The translations under genes and the position numbers were made by a program. A stretch of 64,000 nt of DNA, taken from Coptis chinensis. Taxonomy: Eukaryota; Streptophyta; Magnoliopsida; Ranunculales; Ranunculaceae. Below, in pieces: positions 48,240-61,826 of this stretch. The notes beneath the pieces are model-generated. The model made no database searches. It saw only the letters and a list, made by a program, of their open reading frames with translations, and was not told the DNA's origin. The stretch lies in the NCBI GenBank assembly GCA_015680905.1, contig CM027378.1, positions 101,329,501 through 101,393,500 of the forward strand, read 5' to 3'. Within the stretch, counting starts at the first letter, position 1. Each line of letters opens with the position of its first letter.

Positions 48240-50529
48240 ATGGCTAGTTCAACAGAAGAAGGACAAGTTATTAGCTGCCATACTCTTGAGGCATGGAACG
48301 AACAGCTCCAGAAGGGTAACGATTCTAAGAAGCTGGTATGCATCTCAGAAAACCCATCTTTAATTTTTTTTTGATAATAATTCCGGTTCAATATTTGTTG
48401 TACAACAATAACATAGGATCCAATTGGATCTTTATCGCATGCTTGGTATTTAATTTTTTCATAGTTTCTTTGATTCATTGATTGTCATATTTATCAAACC
48501 TGAAATCATTTATCCTTCTGTCTTTGGCTTAGAATGTTCCGTTATAAAATAAACGATTAGTCATTAGTATGAAGTGTTATATTATTTTATGTAATCACCA
48601 TCGCTCTGTCACTCGTGTATTATTATTTTGATATATTATGGCATATGTTTTTGAGGCTGTATCTCTATTATGTTCTGGATCTAGTGTGTGAGTTTGTATG
48701 AAGTGCCTATTATGATCGTGGATGAAGTATGTGTTGGGGTGGGGGTGAGGGGTTTTTTCTGTCAGTAATGCTATACAGACCCACTTATTTGACCTACTAT
48801 TTGAAGCTATTTGAATCTACTGATGTGTCAAAAGTCTTAATCATTAATTTACATCGAGATACGTGTCTGTATGTATTGCAATCCAAACCAACCGTTATCC
48901 AAATAGTTAGTCGGAATAGTAGGTCTAAAAAATAGGTCCTTGTAGCACTGCTCATTTTCTGTTCCTAGATATTAAACTGAATACTTTATAAAGGGAATTT
49001 CAGCCAAAAAGGGTGTCAAACTTTATACATTAATGCCTATATCAGTGTAGTCAAGGTGCGCTTAAAGCGCAAGGCGCACTTTTAGTGCCTCGCCTTGACC
49101 AAGGCGCGAGGGTAATATAAGGCGTGAGCTTTTTGTCAAGGCGCGAGGTGCACAAGGCGCGCGCCTTATCAATTTTTATAGTTTTTTCGTTTTTTTTTAC
49201 AATTTTTGCTATAAGTGACACATTTACACTCGATCTAATTGTTGTATGATATAAGAAATTGTACAAATTTAGTAAGTTTCATTGTGGAGTACACTTTAAA
49301 CTTAATTTTGACTAGTTTATGTTAAGTTGTATGGATTGAGAGAAAACACAAAGATGGATTAAATTTTAAATGAAGTTTTACGGATTCTAAAATTGAATCA
49401 ATGTGTTCTATTTTATGAAAAACTCATTTGATTCAATTCTATCGGTTCATTATTTTAGTTTATTGAAGTTGAGCTAAATTGTATTGAGAGATACGAGTTT
49501 TATTTTGCTCTTTACTTATTGTTTAAGATTTTTCTTTTAAATGACTACAATGGTTTTATGTTTACAATCACATAAAATTAATTTTAAAGTTTGGCTAAGC
49601 AAATCAGTAATAATTCATGTCATATTTAATATTTATTTTATTTTTTATTTGATATATCTATTTTTTTATTACTATGCGCCTCACTTCGATTAGGGCGCCA
49701 CCTAGCAGCCTTGCCTAAGGCCTGAGGAAGGTGTTGCGCCTTAGGTGCGCTTTAACGCCTTTACTACACTGGCCTATATTGAGTGTTGATATAGCAAAGA
49801 TTTTGACTCTAACATAATTTTGCATTTGCTTGAGGGTTGATCTCTATGCGTCTTCTACTTTTGCTTCAGAAATTTGATGTTATTTATGTTTTCACTGTGG
49901 AGTGTTGGTGCTTCTCGACTGGAATTTTATAGTTTTTATGTTAAACTTCCTGAACCCAAATCATTCAATGTTTTTTGTTTTTGATTTTGTTTCTAGCTTA
50001 TGTTTATTAATGGTTTGATCAAAGAAGATCAAATAGCGTGAATATTATTACTACATAACTTGGTAATTTGGTATAGTTGTTATACAAACTGAATAATGTT
50101 TTTATGATATGTACAGATTGTTATTGATTTCACTGCTTCATGGTGTGGGCCTTGCCGCGTCATTTCCCCAGTTCTTGCTGAGCTTGCAAAGAAACAGACT
50201 AATGTTGTTTTCCTCAAAGTTGACGTGGATGAGCTGAAGGTGAATACATCCTCTTACCTGTCTTTACTTTGTTTTTCATTCTTGAATTATAGGTTTTTAA
50301 TTACTTTGCTTCAAATTTACACTTTGAAAGATAGAAATATATACGAGTGTGTTGTGCTCACTTCCACTTTGTTCATTGTAAATTTTGTATTTTGCAGACT
50401 GTTGCTGCGGATTGGGATGTGGAAGCAATGCCAACCTTCATCTTCCTGAAGGAAGGGAAGATTGTGGACAAAGTTGTGGGTGCGAAGAAAGATGATCTGC
50501 AGAGTGCAATTACGAAGCACAGTGCTTAA
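48240..50529 (+). CDS. TRXh: Thioredoxin h
   Basis: Three exons (48240-48335, 50117-50239, 50398-50529; all phase 0) give 116 residues, the normal size of cytosolic plant thioredoxin h. Exon 1 encodes [20 protein letters not shown]; exon 2 carries the active site [20 protein letters not shown] and [10 protein letters not shown]; exon 3 carries the cis-Pro loop [20 protein letters not shown]. It reduces disulphides in target proteins using NADPH-thioredoxin reductase. No signal or transit peptide. The two-intron layout with an intron just before the active-site strand is typical for this family. Intron 1 (1.78 kb) is enlarged by an hAT MITE. The TATA box and duplicated G-box modules lie upstream. 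Confidence 0.95.
49043..49771. mobile_element. hAT-type MITE in intron 1 of thioredoxin h
   Basis: 729 bp starting CAGTGTAGTCAAGGTGCGCT and ending AACGCCTTTACTACACTG (inverted ends CAGTGTAGT...), flanked by a perfect 8-bp duplication GCCTATAT (49035-49042, 49772-49779). The subterminal regions are rich in AAGGCGC/GCGCCTT motifs; the centre is AT-rich and non-coding. It is similar in style to the MITE at 22509-23137 but with different termini. Confidence 0.92.
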
Positions 50530-51507
50530 GATATTTATTTATTTTGTTTTTATGAAGACCCTACGCGTTCTGTTCTTTTGAAGTGGAAATGTGGTTATAT
50601 GGTTATTGTTAATTTCTTTCTGCAGCTTTTATGGTATATATAAAAGTACAGTGCATTTCAAACTCTACTTTTTTTTTAACCATCAAAAAAAAATAATAGG
50701 CTCAATTTCATGGTTGGATTTATTGTGAATTTTATGGGATGGACCCGAGCTTTTATTCTACTTTGCATATCGGTGTTATTAGTATGGTGTGCATAAAACG
50801 TTAGTTTATGGATGAGGAAAGGGCTGCTAAAACATACAATAAGTTTTTTAAGCATTGCTTTTGGTTTGGTTGGGAATATTAAGTGCCTGGTGGTTCGTAA
50901 TGCTATTTTACTTTTGAAGAGTGATAATCTGCTTCTAGGCCCTGAATTTTGTGGGTAAAGTTTGAAGCTTGGAAGGATTTTCCTTGGGTGTTCTTTGTGT
51001 AAACTTTTGTGTAGACTGGAGACCGAGCAACGTTTAAATGGAAAAAGTGAAAAACACTTTTATAGACCTTAGAGATGGTGGGAAAAGTGTGGGACGCCAG
51101 TCAGTTACAAAAACTGATGATGGATATGCGCTCTTTTTCTCCATGAAAGTGTGAGCTCGTTGACTTGGACCGGGAGAGCGTTTATTCACCACTACTGCGG
51201 GGATTGCAAGGGGAACATATTTTTCAATCTCAATAGTGCATGAATTGCCAATTTGCCACCTACTGACCAGTGCCCACTGCATCTCAAGGGACAAATCAAC
51301 AGGACTTATTCCGTCGTATTGCTTCCATCATTATATTTAAAGGAACAATCATAACCAGTTATTCCAATCACATGATTACATAGAGAAAGTTCATCTCTTG
51401 TATCTCTCTTTTTTCCTCGTAAAAAACTCCTGAACTAGAACAGAACCCAGATTCCTCCGCAGGCTACAATTTTTGAAACCCCGCACCCACTCCTACCTAC
51501 TCAAAAC
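50530..51507. other. 3' flank of thioredoxin h; no other gene
   Basis: Probable 3' UTR to about 50700, then unrecognised AT-rich DNA. Confidence 0.35.
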
Positions 51508-51784
51508 CAAGGTTCGAAATATCGACGATATATCCGATATATCGCCGATATATATCGGTATTTTGGTACACCGATATCGATATTTCCGACATATATCCAC
51601 CGAATATAGTACTCTCTTTTTTCCGATATATATCGGAATTTCCGATATAAAAGTTTATATCTATAATCGATATATCCGATATATATCGTTTGAAACCATT
51701 TTTAATATAAATCCGATATTTCCGATATATTTCCGATATTTCCGATATTATATTTCCGATATATCCGATATTTCCGATATTTTA
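51508..51784. repeat. CCGATATAT-rich repeat block
   Basis: More than 20 copies of CCGATAT/ATATCGG motifs, many forming the palindrome CCGATATATATCGG, beginning CAAGGTTCGAAATATCG. The same palindromes occur in the hAT MITE at 27229-27616, whose end is CAAGGCTGAAA, so this may be a related, expanded element; its right end and target duplication are not clear. Confidence 0.6.
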
Positions 51785-52108
51785 AATAGTTTGGACTGAT
51801 CACCAAAAAATGGATATATCCCTGCAAAAACTAGTAGTTTACACAATTGTAGAAATCAACAAACTCGAGAATAATTTCCTGCAGCTTTAAGCAACGTAAA
51901 TCAACCTCCTCACTTCTTACACAGTTAGCTGGGAGAATGGCATGTAGCAATCCGACTGTAAAAGCAGTTTGCTGTGTGGGTTCTGTTTATTTGCTTTCTT
52001 CTGGCTTTTCCTTCCGTTGAATGCAGCTGACAGTAACAAATTAAATGAGAATTTATATGATCAAATACTTCAATCCCTTCTTTCGTGACATTTCCACAGT
52101 TAATTCGT

Positions 52109-55100
52109 TTATGTAGTTGCGGATTTGGGACCACAGAGAGCTTCCACTGCAACTCTTTTCAAAACATTCGGGCATGGGTCACCTTTGAAGTTGCCAGGCG
52201 ATATGCTTACACTGCAGTTTTGTAGTCCAACACAACTCTGAAAAACAAAAAAAATAAAAAAACAAGAAGAACATGAGATTAACTAAGCCATTGCGATAAA
52301 CTATTACATTGGCTAGTATTAGTTATTAGAGGAGAGTAAAACCCACGCAAATTCCACATCTACACATGAAATTACAAGTGGGACAGATTTCTACAAGTAG
52401 AAAAGAATGTAAACTCACAGGTAAACCTCTACACATACTGAAAGCACCAAATTCTAGCAAGTTGTTGAACGTAAAAAACAGCTTGTATTTACCTCCTCTA
52501 GGATAGCATATGACGTAGAAGAGTGACAAGTTCCTTTCTGGTAATTTCCACAAGTTCCTGAAGGAGTTCCAAAGCTTGCAAATTTGATGGCTGAGATTGA
52601 CTGCCCGGGTGCACACCGCAGTTCAACCTTTGGTATCCGGAGCTCTTGTGACTTTCCTTGGCTTTCGATTTGCAAATTCGTTATGCTTGGGTGAAACTCA
52701 GATACATCAGCACAAACAGTGGACACTGACCGTCTTGCCAGAGTAATTCGTGATGCATCTCCTCCAACTTCTTCGAAAACAACGAGCAGGTTTTGGGTAG
52801 GGTTCAACCAAGATTGGGGCACATGGTACCTAAACAACCGACATTGTCAAAAAAGGTTGAAGTAAGAACCTTCTGATAGATACTACTATTTGCTTCATCA
52901 TAAGGCTGATGAGTTGGTGCTATGTAGAAAAATCTGGCTAGTACTAGAATATTTATCTAAAACGAATTCTTACCATCTTTGAGTTGGCTGGCCACAACCA
53001 ATTTGACACTTTGGAGGTCTGTATGTTCCAGAATAGCTGCAGTAGTTGCAATTACCATTAGCAATAGCAGTCCAATATCGTCCAATGCTCTGCCCATTGA
53101 TCCATACTTGACCCTTTCCCATACTTCCCATGTCCAAAGCCAACGGTCCCTCACCATTAGGTGCACTGAAATAAGACTACAAGTTTAAAGAGAAAAAGAA
53201 AAAAGTAAGTTTCTGACACCAAAAGTGAGTTCCTCTAGGAATGTTAAGTCATAGTACATTTTCTTACCTTATACCATGTAAGTGGCTGCTGCCTTTGCAT
53301 AACTAATGACCCACGCGTCCATTCCACTGATGAAATCCCACTTGGAGAGACAAGATTGACGGCTTCTCCTTTTAGACCCACCTGCACGAACAATAAAGAA
53401 CAGCATAAATCGAAACAGCATTGTTGGACGTGTTTTAAGCTCATTGAAGAAAACACTGACCTGATAAGACCATTTCTGCCAGGTTAAGTCTCTTCTTCCC
53501 TGGTCAACTCCATGGAGCACAACAGGACCCAGGATCCCAGTGCTCCAATCCTCAAAATGTGTCCCAATGTTCTTCAAACAAAGAAAATGATAGCATCAGT
53601 AATAATTTAGAATTTTGGCAATTCATATGGTTAAATGACAATGGCAAGTCATTTCAGTCTGGTTTAGAACTTTAGATGTAAGAATCACAAACTTAAACCG
53701 CTTCACAGTGGACAGTTAGCTAGTTTTGTTTGGTTTTTGGATGTTCAAGTGCTTTTTATAAAGCATTTCTGTAGGCTTCACAGCCACATTGTACTTTAAT
53801 TCCTCTCCCCCCCCCCCGCTTACCTAGCAAAAAAAAATAGATGTAAAAATGACAACATTCATAGCGCGCTCAAGAAGATTCATTTAGATACTGCATATTT
53901 GAAATTTGGAACCACTATAACATTAACGTTATGCAACTTCATCAATATTTTACATTTTTATCAGGGGCTACATTTTTATTTGTGTGTGTGTTTACACGCG
54001 TGTGCGTGCACTTTTGAGGTGGATGTTTCACCCTTTTGACTCCATTATAATTACGAGAGTAAAGACTACGGAAGGGACCTACCGGCAATCCAACAGCTAT
54101 ACTGAGTAACGCAACTTTATTTGTTCCGGCACGTAGGTTGATTTTTCCTGTAAATGTGAACTTCCGGTTCTCCCTTGTGCCATATGCTGATCCTGTAATT
54201 GGAGCAGCAGCAAACATTTCAAATATAATGAGGTTTAAAGAATGAGTAACTTTAATCTTCTTCCATCACCAAAAAATTTGTATCCAACAGTGATCTTTTT
54301 ATCTGTATGAAAATTGACAACAGTGTACCTGAAATCTGTCCATTTATAAAGACATGCAAAGCATGGCCTGATGATTGCACAATGAGAGTAGGCCATTCGC
54401 CGCCATGCAAAAAAGGTTCAGAAGGGTTTACTTCAACACTGGAAAAAAAAAATGCAACTGGAAATTAGATGAGGTAATATATTTGAGCGTAATGGATGTT
54501 GGGGTAGGACCAAAAACTAAGGCTCAATTTAACATAGGATGCATTAAATCATTCAAAAATTCCCGGGATGACAGGTTTGAAATGATAATTTAGTGTTGCA
54601 GTCTCACCTAGTAATGTACCAGAGATAGTCACTTGTATCTCTAGTAACATTTATTTGCTCCAGCAGGCCATTTGTTGTGATCATCTTATTGTCATCCAGT
54701 GCAGAGATATCTTCATCATAGGACTCCCATGAGAGCAACTCAGAACTACTGGGCAACATTTGCATCTGTGAAGTTTGAACTCTAACCTGTAACAAATATA
54801 AGAAATCGCATTATTCTCGATGGGAGTCATTGGCATTCAGATTTTTAGTGTTATAGGCCTCATAAAAGATAAAAGCAAAGTATAGAGACTTCTATCTGTA
54901 ATTCTGTATATCTCTACTTACTATTTACAACACTAACTAGATCTAATCTCAAATATGACACGAGAAATTACATCTTTACACAGCTAGGATTTAGTTACCT
55001 TCTGATTATGATATATATATTGATTGGTTAAGATATTAAAACAGGTTTACACAGAGCTTCTTTATAGCTTACACTACTTACTTTTGCGGTATTGAAGACT

Positions 55101-56971
55101 ACATTTTCACAATCAGGAAGGATGCTGATTGACCAAGGTGGCAGGTTATAGTGTTTGTTATTGAACACAACTTTGGCAGCAGACTTGGAATTGTAGTTCG
55201 CGAGAAAGGCTGCACAACCTCCGGAGTTGGAAGAGAATACATTTGCCTGAAGTATATATATATATATATGATTGATTAAGGCAACTGAGTTACCAAGATA
55301 GAACAGGTGGAAAACTTCATAATATTAGAAAAATTGTTACCTGTTGGAAGCTTCCTAAAGAAGTAGTAACAGGGTCGGCAGAAATTAAAGCACCCTCACA
55401 GAGCTTAATAGCCCTATGAAGATCTTTCAGATGCCCAAATTTAGGTTGCCTTACCAAACCTGCAAGTTGTGAAGTTTAAAGCAATCAAAACCGAATTTTT
55501 TCATAAGCAACCAATGCATGCAGACTTCTCGCAAGAAGCAGTGGATGAATCTTATCTCACCATATTCATCTATGGGAGCATCATAATCATAACTGGTGGT
55601 AATAAAAGGGCCTCCAGCAGTTCGTCCGAAGTTGGTCCCTCCATGGTACTGTGCCAAAATAGTATGGTAAGTGCTCATTATACATCACTAAGAAACTCTT
55701 TCAATAACTGATTATAAGAGTAAACAAATTGTTACCATATAGTAATTAACAAAAGAGCCTCCCTTCTGTATAAAGCGAGCAACTGCAAATGCCAAATCTT
55801 GAACTGGTCGCTGGTAAATAGTCCCACCAAACTCTGTGAACCTTTTAATTTCAAGAAGAAAGAGAAACAAATGAGTATACTATACTTCACAAGTGTCAAC
55901 TTGAAAGTTATTCTAATTTTTACCAGCCACTCCAAGCTTCGGTCCACATCAAGGGCTTGTAAGGTCTGTTAGGAGAGAAAGTATCACAGTAGAAACCATT
56001 GCATGTGTTTATCTGTAACCAAAATTTAGAGCAAACAGAGTTTGAGGACTTAATTTCTTTCAGAAGCTCAATGGAGACTAGGAAGTAGGAACAAAATAGT
56101 AAGTAAATTATTTTAATCCTTTCAATTTGAAATTGTTACCAGGTTTTGAATTCCAGGAATGAGTAAACTACAAGTTGACATTCCCAACAGAAAGACTAGA
56201 TTTATCCTATTCTGAGATGGTTAAATGTATACTATAAGCAAGTTGTATCTGCTAGTCAAATAAAGGACTTACCACCGGATCTGGGGCATCATCTTCTTTG
56301 CACATTACCCATGGGACTCCAGTATCCAACCCAACAGCCATTTTTGCTGCCCAATCAATGTATGCACGACCAGCACCTCCGTACGACTTACTTGCTGGAC
56401 CGTACTCATTCTCAATCTACATGTACACAATGATTTTAATCAACACACACAAGTTGCTGCATATATTTCAATATTTCCAATGTTCCTTCTTTCCACTTGA
56501 CCAATGAAGTAGACTACTATATTTGTAATATATGCAGAATAAAATTAAAAACTAATATTTGCAGTAACAATTATATATAGTTTAATAAACTAAACAGTAA
56601 GCTGATAACCAAAACCATACCTGAGATAGAATGATTGGACCTCCTTGAGACTCATACAAGTTTTCACTCTTCATCATATCTACAATCTTCTGAGTGAAAC
56701 CTTGCATTGCCATCTACAACACCAAAAAATTAGCAAAAACAAGAAAATGCATACAAATTACAATATCGAAATAGGGTGGAAATTAAGAAACCTTAAAAGG
56801 CTCATTATCTGTTCTGAAGCTAATTCCAGGTACATACTTCAGCCAAACAGGAAAACCCCTATACAGAGAAAACAAAACCCCATATGAATTCCTTAAAAAT
56901 TAAATATCCAAAAAAGCAAAAACCCATCTCAGATCCAAAATGCCCTTTGTAAAAGAAACAAGTTCAGAAAG

Positions 56972-57003
<32 letters not shown>

Positions 57004-57575
57004 GAAAAGAAAAAAAACGGATTAATACCCAAAGTTCCATTCTGCACAAATATAAGGCCCAATGCGGAGATGAACATAGAGACCTGCTTGCTGAACTGTC
57101 TTTACAAATCTAACCAGATCAAATCTTCCCTCGAAATAATACTAAAACCCCAAACACAAAATATAAAAAGATTAGCACATTTTAGTAAAAAGCAACAAAC
57201 TTAAAAAAAAAAAAAACTGATGGATAAATGAAGTACATTGCCGGGTGAAGGTTCATGGCCATTCCAGAAAACATAAGTCTCAATAACATCCAATCCACCA
57301 CGTTTAGCTTTCTCTATAAGATCTCCCCACATCTGAAAAAACAACAAAGCATTAGCAGAAAATACTAATTTGAAGCACATATGGAAAGAGAAAATAATTA
57401 CTTCGGGAGTGCTTCTGGGATAATGTATGGATCCAGAAATGAGTATTCTTCTCTGTCCATTAATGACAAGAGCTTTTCTATCATAAGTCACTTTACAGTG
57501 AATTAACTCTACACCCTTTGTTAATAACATGCAGAATATGAAGAAATGCAGCTTGGAAACTGAGTTGGTTTCCAT
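52109..57575 (-). CDS. BGAL3: Beta-galactosidase, glycoside hydrolase family 35, BGAL3-like
   Basis: Nineteen exons, from ATG at 57575 to TAA at 52111-52109, join with consistent phases to 848 residues. Exon ends (minus): 57575-57402, 57332-57237, 57141-57029, 56858-56792, 56713-56621, 56416-56273, 56012-55924, 55841-55736, 55648-55561, 55459-55341, 55246-55082, 54786-54608, 54438-54329, 54192-54083, 53571-53461, 53381-53268, 53176-52974, 52829-52493, 52237-52109. A signal peptide (about 1-27) precedes [20 protein letters not shown]. The acid/base Glu is in [14 protein letters not shown] and the nucleophile Glu in [31 protein letters not shown] and [11 protein letters not shown] follow. The C-terminus has a SUEL-type galactose-binding lectin domain ([37 protein letters not shown]). 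It acts in the cell wall on beta-1,4-galactan or related galactosides. No disabling change seen. Confidence 0.95.
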
Positions 57576-57619
57576 TTCTCCTTCTCCTTCTCTTCTTCAC
57601 ACACACACTGACCACACTC

Positions 57620-57640
57620 CTCTCTCTCTCTCTCTCTCTC
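57620..57640. repeat. CT dinucleotide run in the BGAL 5' UTR/promoter
   Basis: About ten CT repeats (GA on the transcribed strand) 45-65 bp upstream of the BGAL ATG, a common plant 5' UTR feature. Confidence 0.8.
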
Positions 57641-58858
57641 AATATAATAGAATCTGTACTACCCCCTCACTCAAAACTTGTGGAGGGAAATTTGAAAGAG
57701 AAAGAAGAGAAGAAATGCAGAGAAGTTGTGTTTTTTTCTTCTTCTTCACTCTGCAACAAAATGGGTGTTGTCCATTTTCTGCTGTTAAATACCGTGTCTT
57801 TTTTGGACACTCTTCAGTCTAGTGTTGAGTGATGACTCACTCACTGTAATAATAATAATAATAATAATCGATATTGTAATGGGAACTCAGCTTCTAGCTT
57901 GTTTTGGTGTTTTACAACTTGCTGAGAAAAGAGTGACAAAAAGACAAAAGAGATAAGTTATTTTCAGTCGAAAGATGAGTTTTTTAATTAAAGTTTCAAC
58001 GTTCCAGTGAGATCATTTCACGGGTAAATTGGATCTTTAATAACTGAAAGTGTGTAAAAGCATTTCTTTTTAGGCATCTCTCCTCGAGTCCTCAGGCGTA
58101 AAATCATGGTCTGAAGTATGTTCGATAGGCTACGGTAGTCGATTTTTTCAATTTTAATTTGAGTAACATACACATTTTGTTTTAATTTCTAATGGTCTGT
58201 TTCAATTTTAAACACCGACAGTCGTGTACTGTTAGTCTGTTAATTAGTACGTCACTATTTTTGAAATATATGTGGCTGTGATGTCACATAACAACAGCTT
58301 AATTGGCATGGGTTTCCTATTAAATAATTATGCAGTTGAGAATCTGTGCTGCATAAAACATGGTGGTTGCCGACTTAAAAACTAATTATTTTCTCTTCTG
58401 GAAGTCATTAGAAGGATATATATATAGCAGATAGGATGCTTTCTTCTTCGCATCTTTTGCTGCTTTTGGTTTTTGGGAATGCTTTTTTTAAACATGGAGA
58501 CATGACTTGTGAACAACAACAATAACACTAGCACATGTGCACGACCCTACTCTCACTCTCACACAATCACACGTAAACACATAAACACAAGCTTCTCTCT
58601 TTCCTTTTTGGCTTTAAAATCCTTGCCAGTTCGTCTCTCTAATCTATAAGTGAGACTTCAGTTTAATGACTTTAATCTATCAAATTCATCTCCAACTCCA
58701 AATTAACAAGGACTAGCTATCACAACTGACACGAGCATTAACCTCTTATACCAAGATATTTTATATGTACTTAATCTACTAGTATATTAACTTCGAGAAC
58801 CGGCACATATGTCACACAACAATTTGGATTCGTTCCAGTCTTGATTCTGGGTCACCAG
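57641..58858. other. Upstream region of BGAL; no other gene
   Basis: Contains an AAT microsatellite (57847-57868). Otherwise no recognised features. Confidence 0.4.
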
Positions 58859-60235
58859 TAGGGCTGTTAAAAAAAAACCAGAACTGTGAAACCAAACCGG
58901 ACAGTTTTTACAATGGTTCCTAATAACTCCAATTCCGTTTATAGTTCCAAAAATTAGGAACCGGTGGGTTAGGTTCGGTCTTTGGTTTATCGACTTTAGT
59001 TATAGTGAAAACCAAAACCAAACCGTATAATAACTTTGAATATATTAGTCTATAATTAATATTTGTGAAGTTAAATAGTATGGATAGTTATATTAAGTTC
59101 AATGAATATTTATCTTATCAATTGAGACATATTAAGATATTTAATGGATTATAGACACATCTCTTTATGTAGAATTGAGAATTTGTGTAGTCAAATTTTT
59201 TATTAGTATTTGCTTAAATTATAAATTAGTCCATGAGTTTTAATATATTATGTTTGGTTTCTAATTAGCCTAAAATATTTTGGATATGGAACTTGACAGC
59301 AAATCCAATGGCTGGTCCAAACCAAATAACAGAACTAGAAATTGGGCTCTAGACACTTTCTTTAGTGTGCTTTTTGTCTAGAGAAAGACCAATATTATCT
59401 TTTGATTCTATTCCAATTTTAGCAACACGTCACTTTTTGGGTGTATTAACTATTTTTAAAATTTCTTATTTCTCTTTTTTATCCTTTCATTTGTAACTAT
59501 CAATTTCTTCCACAAATAAATAATACTAAAATCTAATGTGCCCAGACTGTAGGTGTGTGTGTCAATCGAGGCCACTCATCATGCAAGGGTGCGTGTGTAT
59601 TACTCCAAGATGTACTGCAATCAAATAATACAATTTTCTTATAAAAAAAAAACATTTGTTCTTTCACACTTTCACAATTTGAATTACATCAAACAAAGCT
59701 TAAACATGCTATTCAAAATTATCAGAGATGAATTTTAAATTGTTAAAGCTATATTGAAATTAGTTGTAATCAACATACATTTTTTCCGTTTTTGAAGTTG
59801 ATGTTTTCCACATTGTTTTGGTCTCTCCAGAAATTCATGTCACTTTTAATTGGAATTTTGTAGATTTCAAATGAATTTTAGTTATTTTGATTAACCCACT
59901 ACTATTTTGGTAACTGATTTAGTTCGATTTTTTTTTAGTTGGGACTAATAAAAGAGGTCAAATTGTAAAAGTCAGTCTGAAATTTGAGACAGATGTCAAA
60001 TTTCAGTTTTTATGGAGGAAAAATAAAAAAAAAAATAACTATTCCTCTAAACTTAAGAAATTTGTGTATGTGTACCTATACCCAATTTTCTGAATAACGG
60101 AACTACAATTTGGTTCGGTTTTACATCAAATTCTATTTAACAACGATTTGGTTTTGGTTTTGAAAATTAAAAAACCAAAAATGGGTTGGTTTGCAGTTTC
60201 TATAAGAACCGTAAAACCGGACCATGAACACCCTA
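58859..60235. mobile_element. hAT-like non-autonomous element (TAGGGCTGTT ends)
   Basis: Starts TAGGGCTGTTAAAAAAAAAC and ends CCATGAACACCCTA. The subterminal regions have AACCAAACCGG and the mirrored CCGTAAAACCGGACC. Flanks GTCACCAG/ACTAGTAG are not a good duplication (ACCAGTAG and ACTAGTAG match at 7 of 8 if the end is shifted). Internal sequence is AT-rich and non-coding, with no transposase. Confidence 0.55.
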
Positions 60236-61710
60236 ACTAGTAGAGTTAATGCAATCCACTTACTTATTAAGCAAAGTATTTCGCTACAACCCGAATCACC
60301 AATGATTCCATCAACTATGCCAGTTTGAAAGAGAATAAAATAATCTAGGGATGTCCATCTTGCTTGAAACCCGAAACCCGCCTAAAACTCAAACAAAATA
60401 CCCGCATCGAACCCTATTCGAACCCAACAAAATCCGAACCCAAGCCCAAACCGAAATACATAGGGTAGGGTTTGGTTACACTCTCTAAACCCAGACCGAC
60501 CCGAGCCTGACCCGATAATTTAGCCCTAAACCTATTAAAAGGGCTAAAAAACTCGAAACCGAATCCGAACCGAAATCAAACCCCAAATCCGGTTTCAATT
60601 GCATACTACTAATCTCATATAAAAGAACTAGGTATAACTCGTGCCTTCGGCACAATTGTCTTTACATTTCTTGATACACATTGTGGTCAGAAAAAGAAAG
60701 TTAATATAATTCAATAAATTCACTCAATATCATTTGTTTAGTGTTCATGGAAAAAAAATATATTCGTAAGACACGTCAATTTTAGTATGCAATTTCTTTT
60801 GTAATTGAATAATTTTTAATTATATTACTCTAAGCTCTTGTGGTTAGCACATTTTTATTCAGGTACTTTAGCATGCAAGTTTACTCTCAAGAAAGAAGAA
60901 CAACTTTTAAATAATATATAGGAGACAAATATCAGTCCAGACTCCATATCGTATTATTGTTCAATTTTACACACGATTCTGTTGTCATTCTAATTTCAGA
61001 TACTAATTTTATTCCCAAATTAAAGCACTATCCAATAACCACCATTTGGGCCACTATCACAAAATCTAAAGCAAAATATTATACAATCTTCGACATGGAA
61101 TATATTTGCAAGTCTTGTATTCCATTAACTCTGCTCATAAAATGGGAAGAAACGTGAAAATATTGTAACAAATCTGAAGTCATTATCAAACAATAAAAAG
61201 TCTAGATGAATTTATTCAAATTCCTTTAGGCTACGTTTAGTTTGAGGAATCGAAATTCTGAAAAAATGGTAAACAATACAGAAATGAAAAGAGATGAGGA
61301 GAGATGCAGAGAATTTAAGATGGGTATTTTTTTTTCTCTTATTTAAAAAGGAGAGTATAAGTTAAAAAAAAAAAAAAAAACTAATCAAACAATTACACCA
61401 GTAGTACTTAAAATACGAATACTATGCATTATTTTTAAATAAGTATAAAAAATTAATTACAAAGTTTTAATTAGAGAGTTGTATACCCTCTATAATTGTT
61501 TTACAAATTTCAAGTATGTTGTATATGACACTTCCCACCTAGTAAGCCAAGTGGGTTTACCAACTGTAATCTCATGATTTTGATGGCCAAGTGTGGTAGT
61601 CGTAAAGTTTGTTTTAGGCCAAGTACTTGACAAAAAAGAGAATTCTAGCCATCTTCAACACTTTAACCATCTTCAACACTTTAACCATTTAGGCTTCACT
61701 AACTACAATA
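60236..61710. other. Intergenic with an AACCCGA-rich repeat patch
   Basis: 60360-60610 is rich in AACCCGA/GAACCC motifs of a kind common near non-autonomous hAT elements. Boundaries are not defined. No gene. Confidence 0.4.
61641..61688. repeat. Two tandem 18-bp units
   Basis: CATCTTCAACACTTTAAC occurs twice in a row, followed by CATTTAGG. Confidence 0.7.
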
Positions 61711-61826
61711 GCTCCGAAGATCCATATGCCCTCACAACAGCCATAGAGTCTTATTCCACCCATAGTCTCCTCAACCCTTTGATGACGCCCTCCTCGATGC
61801 ACTTCAAAATCGCCAAACACTCAACA
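61711..61826 (-). pseudogene. RNase H-like fragment of a retroelement
   Basis: The minus strand reads VECLAILKCIEEGVIKGLRR, LWVE, stop, DSMAVVRAYGSSE. This matches the layout of a plant RNase H-type (RVT_3) domain, with Glu in 'E-A/C-L-A-I-L' and Asp in 'E-x-D-S'. One in-frame stop; no other domain nearby. Confidence 0.5.

Noticed and set aside
51473-51799. 108-codon Ile/Tyr/Arg/Ser-rich frame
   Set aside because: It is a translation of the CCGATATAT repeat block.
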